The translations under genes were made by a program, and so were the position numbers. This document shows, in pieces, positions 5,660 through 7,708 of a stretch of 7,708 bases of DNA. The DNA is taken from assembly GCA_018894775.1 (NCBI GenBank), contig JAHIPG010000201.1, positions 1 through 7,708 of the forward strand, read 5' to 3'. Origin of the DNA: Nanobdellota archaeon (lineage in GTDB: Archaea > Nanobdellota > Nanobdellia > SCGC-AAA011-G17 > VGLX01). Positions within the stretch are counted from its first letter, which is position 1. Each line of letters opens with the position of its first letter. The notes under the pieces are model-generated. The model did not search any database. It saw nothing but the letters and a program-made list of their open reading frames with translations, and had not been told where the DNA came from.

Positions 5660-7336
5660 ATGCAAGAATACATGGAAGAACTGATAAAAGAAATAATAGA
5701 AAAAAAACTCAACCTAGAAGAATCTCTAAAACTAAGAAGAAAACTTGCAAGAAAATATCATCCAGCCGTATTCCCATCAATCATACAGATACTTTCTCAC
5801 GCAAAAGAAGAACAGCTGTCAAAACTAAAACATCTCATCACAAAACCAACAAGAACAATATCAGGAGTAAGCGTAATCGCAATAATGACAAAACCGATGA
5901 AATGCCCGCACGGAAAATGCACAATGTGCCCTGGCGGAATAGAATCAAAATTCGGAAACGTTCCACAAAGCTACACAGGAAAAGAACCAGCAACAATGAG
6001 AGCAATAAGAAACAACTATGATCCATACTTACAAGTATTCAACCGTTTACAACAATATATCCTGATGGACAGAACACCAGACAAGATAGAGTTAATAATA
6101 ATGGGTGGAACATTCCCAGCAGCACCAAAAAAATACCAGGAAGAATTCATAAAGTATGCTTTCAAAGCAATGAACGACTTTGGAATAATGTTCTACAAAA
6201 AAGATAAACTGCAGTTTGAGAAATTCAAAAAATTCTTTGAACTGCCAGGAAACATACATGATCAAGAAAGAGAAGAAAAAATCATCAAAAAAATCCAAAA
6301 ACTAAAAGGAAAATGCAAGCTAGAAGATGAACAGAAGAAAAACGAGAAAGCAAAACTCAGATGTGTAGCACTATGTTTAGAAACGAGACCAGACTACAGC
6401 AAGAAAAAAGAAATAAACGAAATGCTAAAACTGGGAACAACAAGAGTAGAGCTAGGAGTACAATCAACATATGAAGATGTACTAAAAAAAATAGAAAGAG
6501 GACACACAGTAAAAGACTCAAAAGAATCAACACAACTGCTAAGAGACTCATTCCTAAAGACAGGATATCATCTGCAACCAGGACTACCAGGATCAAGCCC
6601 AAACAAAGACATACAAATGTTCAAAGAAATATTCTCCAACCATGAATTCATGCCAGATGCACTAAAAATCTATCCTTGTATGGTTCTAAAAGGAACAAAA
6701 CTACACCAACAATGGAAAAAGAACAAATACAATCCACTAACAACTGAACTAGCAACAAAGATAATCCTCCAATCAAAAAAATACATACCAAAATTCTGCA
6801 GAGTAATGCGAATACAAAGAGACATACCAACAAAAGTGACAGAAGCAGGAGTAAACATAACAAACCTAAGACAAAAGATACACGAAGAACTAAAAGACAG
6901 ATGCAAATGCATAAGATGCAAAGAACCAAGAGGAAGAAAAATAGACTTCAAAAAAATAAAACTACTAAGATACAACTACGAAGCATCCAACGGAAAAGAA
7001 ATATTCCTAAGCTTTGAAGATACTGAGAATGATATACTCTTAGGATTCTGCAGAATAAGAAAGCCTTACAAGCCATTCAGGAAAGAGATAACAAAAGACA
7101 GCGTAGGAATAAGAGAACTGCATGTATATGGGGATGCCATAGCTATAGGACAAAAAGGAAAAGGAATACAGCACAAAGGCTACGGAAAAAAACTAATGGA
7201 AGAAGCAGAAAAGATAGCCAAGAAAGAACTCAAAGCAAAAAAAATATTGGTAATAAGTGGAATCGGAGTAAAAGAATACTACAAAAAATTAGGATACAAG
7301 AAAGACGGAGTTTACATGTCTAAAAAACTTAACTGA
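5660..7336 (+). CDS. elp3: Elp3, tRNA U34 carboxymethyltransferase (radical SAM plus acetyltransferase domains)
   Basis: 558 residues from the chosen ATG. The family installs carboxymethyl on C5 of wobble U34 in tRNA using S-adenosylmethionine and acetyl-CoA; in archaea Elp3 works without the other Elongator subunits. An N-terminal tRNA-binding helical part comes first. The radical-SAM cluster motif CPHGKCTMC follows with C82, C87 and C90. Next are IIMGGTFP at about 146-153, ETRPDYS at 241-247, VELGVQS at 263-269 and GLPGS at 308-312. A Cys cluster RCKCIRC (C415, C417, C420) follows. The C-terminal GNAT domain has RELHVYG at 485-491, the acetyl-CoA loop GQKGKGIQHKGYGKKLM at 497-513 and KEYYKKLGY at 538-546. 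A Lys/Glu-rich segment at about 175-228 looks longer than usual. The frame extends upstream to a TTG at 5597, but those 21 residues look non-conserved and the TATA box at 5629 argues for 5660. It is divergent from the RDD-sppA operon. Confidence 0.95.
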   Translation: MQEYMEELIKEIIEKKLNLEESLKLRRKLARKYHPAVFPSIIQILSHAKEEQLSKLKHLITKPTRTISGVSVIAIMTKPMKCPHGKCTMCPGGIESKFGNVPQSYTGKEPATMRAIRNNYDPYLQVFNRLQQYILMDRTPDKIELIIMGGTFPAAPKKYQEEFIKYAFKAMNDFGIMFYKKDKLQFEKFKKFFELPGNIHDQEREEKIIKKIQKLKGKCKLEDEQKKNEKAKLRCVALCLETRPDYSKKKEINEMLKLGTTRVELGVQSTYEDVLKKIERGHTVKDSKESTQLLRDSFLKTGYHLQPGLPGSSPNKDIQMFKEIFSNHEFMPDALKIYPCMVLKGTKLHQQWKKNKYNPLTTELATKIILQSKKYIPKFCRVMRIQRDIPTKVTEAGVNITNLRQKIHEELKDRCKCIRCKEPRGRKIDFKKIKLLRYNYEASNGKEIFLSFEDTENDILLGFCRIRKPYKPFRKEITKDSVGIRELHVYGDAIAIGQKGKGIQHKGYGKKLMEEAEKIAKKELKAKKILVISGIGVKEYYKKLGYKKDGVYMSKKLN

Positions 7337-7338
7337 TA

Positions 7339-7343
7339 TTTTT
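7339..7343 (+). terminator. Oligo-T terminator after elp3
   Basis: Five T follow the elp3 stop by 2 bases. A short T-tract like this can terminate archaeal transcription. The inverted repeat at 7366-7393 could add to it. Confidence 0.35.
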
Positions 7344-7365
7344 CTAAGAAAAAAATAATTGATAA

Positions 7366-7393
7366 TTTAAAGATAAGGACATAAATCTTTAAA
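7366..7393. repeat. Perfect 9-bp inverted repeat between elp3 and the leader promoter
   Basis: TTTAAAGAT (7366-7374), 10-base spacer, ATCTTTAAA (7385-7393). It ends about 29 bases before the BRE of the next promoter. It could be a dimeric regulator site for that promoter or an elp3 3'-end hairpin; AT-rich sequence makes chance possible. Confidence 0.35.
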
Positions 7394-7421
7394 ACTTAAC
7401 GATGCTATCAAAAGGTTACTA

Positions 7422-7435
7422 CGAAAGTTTAAATA
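7422..7435 (+). promoter_or_regulatory. Strong BRE/TATA promoter of the hairpin leader
   Basis: CGAAAG (BRE-like, 7422-7427) is followed by TTTAAATA (7428-7435). The start point is expected near 7457, which is the base of the long hairpin. The motif closely resembles the promoter at 2595-2610. Confidence 0.65.
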
Positions 7436-7456
7436 CTTCTTAAATTATAATAAATA

Positions 7457-7530
7457 ATGGTTGGCGGGAGAATTTAAATTTCAAGAGGACCTCGGTCTTA
7501 ATGAGATTTTAAACTTCGGACGCCAACCAA
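7457..7530 (+). ncRNA. Rod-like structured RNA: long 5' leader or small RNA
   Basis: One extended hairpin is visible. The basal stem TGGTTGGCG (7458-7466) pairs perfectly with CGCCAACCA (7521-7529), 9 bp. Then comes a symmetric purine internal loop GGA/GGA (7467-7469 and 7518-7520). The middle helix GAA-UUUAAA-UUUC (7470-7482) pairs with 7503-7517, with bulged U7507 and C7514. An apical AGGAC-CUCG-GUCUU hairpin (7486-7499) closes it. The promoter 26 bases before the stem starts transcription right at its base. No T-run follows, and a Shine-Dalgarno plus ATG come 21-33 bases later. This favours a 5' untranslated leader of about 106 nt rather than a separate RNA, and contrasts with the leaderless or near-leaderless starts elsewhere in the window. 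It is not a tRNA: no T-arm or anticodon arm forms. A cis-regulatory role (ligand, protein or temperature) is inference. Confidence 0.55.
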
Positions 7531-7549
7531 GACTTTAATGTTAACAAAA

Positions 7550-7556
7550 AGGTGAT
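7550..7556 (+). promoter_or_regulatory. Shine-Dalgarno of the Lys-rich gene
   Basis: AGGTGAT is followed by a 6-base spacer and ATG at 7563. It fixes the start and resembles the GAGGTGA site of the TTG-started membrane-protein gene. Confidence 0.7.
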
Positions 7557-7562
7557 CAAAGA

Positions 7563-7708
7563 ATGGTAAAAGAAAGAAAACGTAGCAAATTTCCCACAAA
7601 AAAGACAAAAAAAGAGAAATTGGAAGTTCCCACAAAAAATACAAAAAAAGAGAAATTGGAAGAATATAAAGAAGAAACAGGATTGCTATCAATTCTTAAA
7701 TTAGCATT
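7563..7708 (+). CDS. Lys-rich protein, N-terminal part (partial, cut by window end)
   Basis: The ATG behind a good Shine-Dalgarno opens a frame of 48 complete codons that runs off the window. The start reads MVKERKRSKF, then a 12-residue tandem repeat (PTKKTKKEKLE and PTKNTKKEKLE in units differing at two positions), then EYKEETGLLSILKLA, where a more ordinary folded or hydrophobic segment seems to begin. The basic repeat is probably a disordered tail that could bind RNA or another polyanion; this is inference. I do not recognise the family from this fragment. The gene is expressed from the promoter at 7422 through the structured leader, so its expression may depend on that RNA. The opposite-strand open frame here is Leu/Phe-rich and is a shadow. 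Confidence 0.65.
   Translation, partial: MVKERKRSKFPTKKTKKEKLEVPTKNTKKEKLEEYKEETGLLSILKLA
7590..7661 (+). repeat. Two tandem 36-bp in-frame repeats
   Basis: Units 7590-7625 and 7626-7661 differ at only two bases (T7590/G7626 and G7604/T7640), i.e. 34 of 36 identical. Each encodes 12 residues, so the frame is kept. Two head-to-tail copies without spacers indicate a recent tandem duplication, not a CRISPR array. Confidence 0.85.

Noticed and set aside
7459..7528. tRNA gene suggested by the GGTTGGC/GCCAACC acceptor-like stem followed by A
   Set aside because: No T-arm with a GTTCRA-like loop, no D-arm and no anticodon stem can be formed; the inside pairs as one continuous rod.
7590..7661. CRISPR-like repeat pair
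   Set aside because: The copies are directly adjacent without spacers, in frame within a coding region, and there are only two.

Overview
The window looks like part of an archaeal chromosome. Genes are preceded by BRE/TATA-type promoters, several of them about 26-27 bases before the start codon, which implies leaderless mRNAs. The Elp3 is of the archaeal single-protein type, and the DNA is AT-rich with heavy AGA/ATA codon use. An uncultured, DPANN-like lineage is my guess, but nothing here fixes the lineage.

Layout, left to right: (1) the 3' end of a very basic hypothetical gene (+), converging on (2) a signal-peptide, single-pass membrane protein with extracellular beta-sandwich-like domains (-, TTG start) and (3) the TsaC/Sua5 threonylcarbamoyl-AMP synthase (-) behind it. 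(4) A tnpB-only IS200/IS605-type insertion (+) comes next. It has an intact RuvC nuclease, a predicted omegaRNA at its 3' end, and an unexplained structured RNA candidate with its own strong promoter at its left side. (5) An RDD-family membrane protein and an SppA signal peptide peptidase overlap by ATGA (-). (6) A divergent elp3 (+) follows. (7) The window closes with a strong promoter, a long rod-like RNA hairpin of about 72 nt, a Shine-Dalgarno and the start of a Lys-rich protein (+, cut by the window end).

Two of the genes act on tRNA: TsaC makes the activated intermediate for t6A37, and Elp3 modifies wobble U34. The RDD, SppA and beta-domain proteins belong to the cell envelope. On the minus strand the order is RDD-sppA-[TnpB element]-tsaC-membrane protein. 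If the element is bounded by the two TAGTTCAC copies, removing it leaves sppA and tsaC about 53 bp apart, so the insertion probably split a co-directional cluster.

The best candidates for something undescribed are the two non-coding structures: the three-hairpin transcript at about 2632-2730 and the hairpin leader at about 7457-7530. Both sit behind near-identical CGAAA + TTTAWATAC promoters. I see no CRISPR array, tRNA or rRNA.
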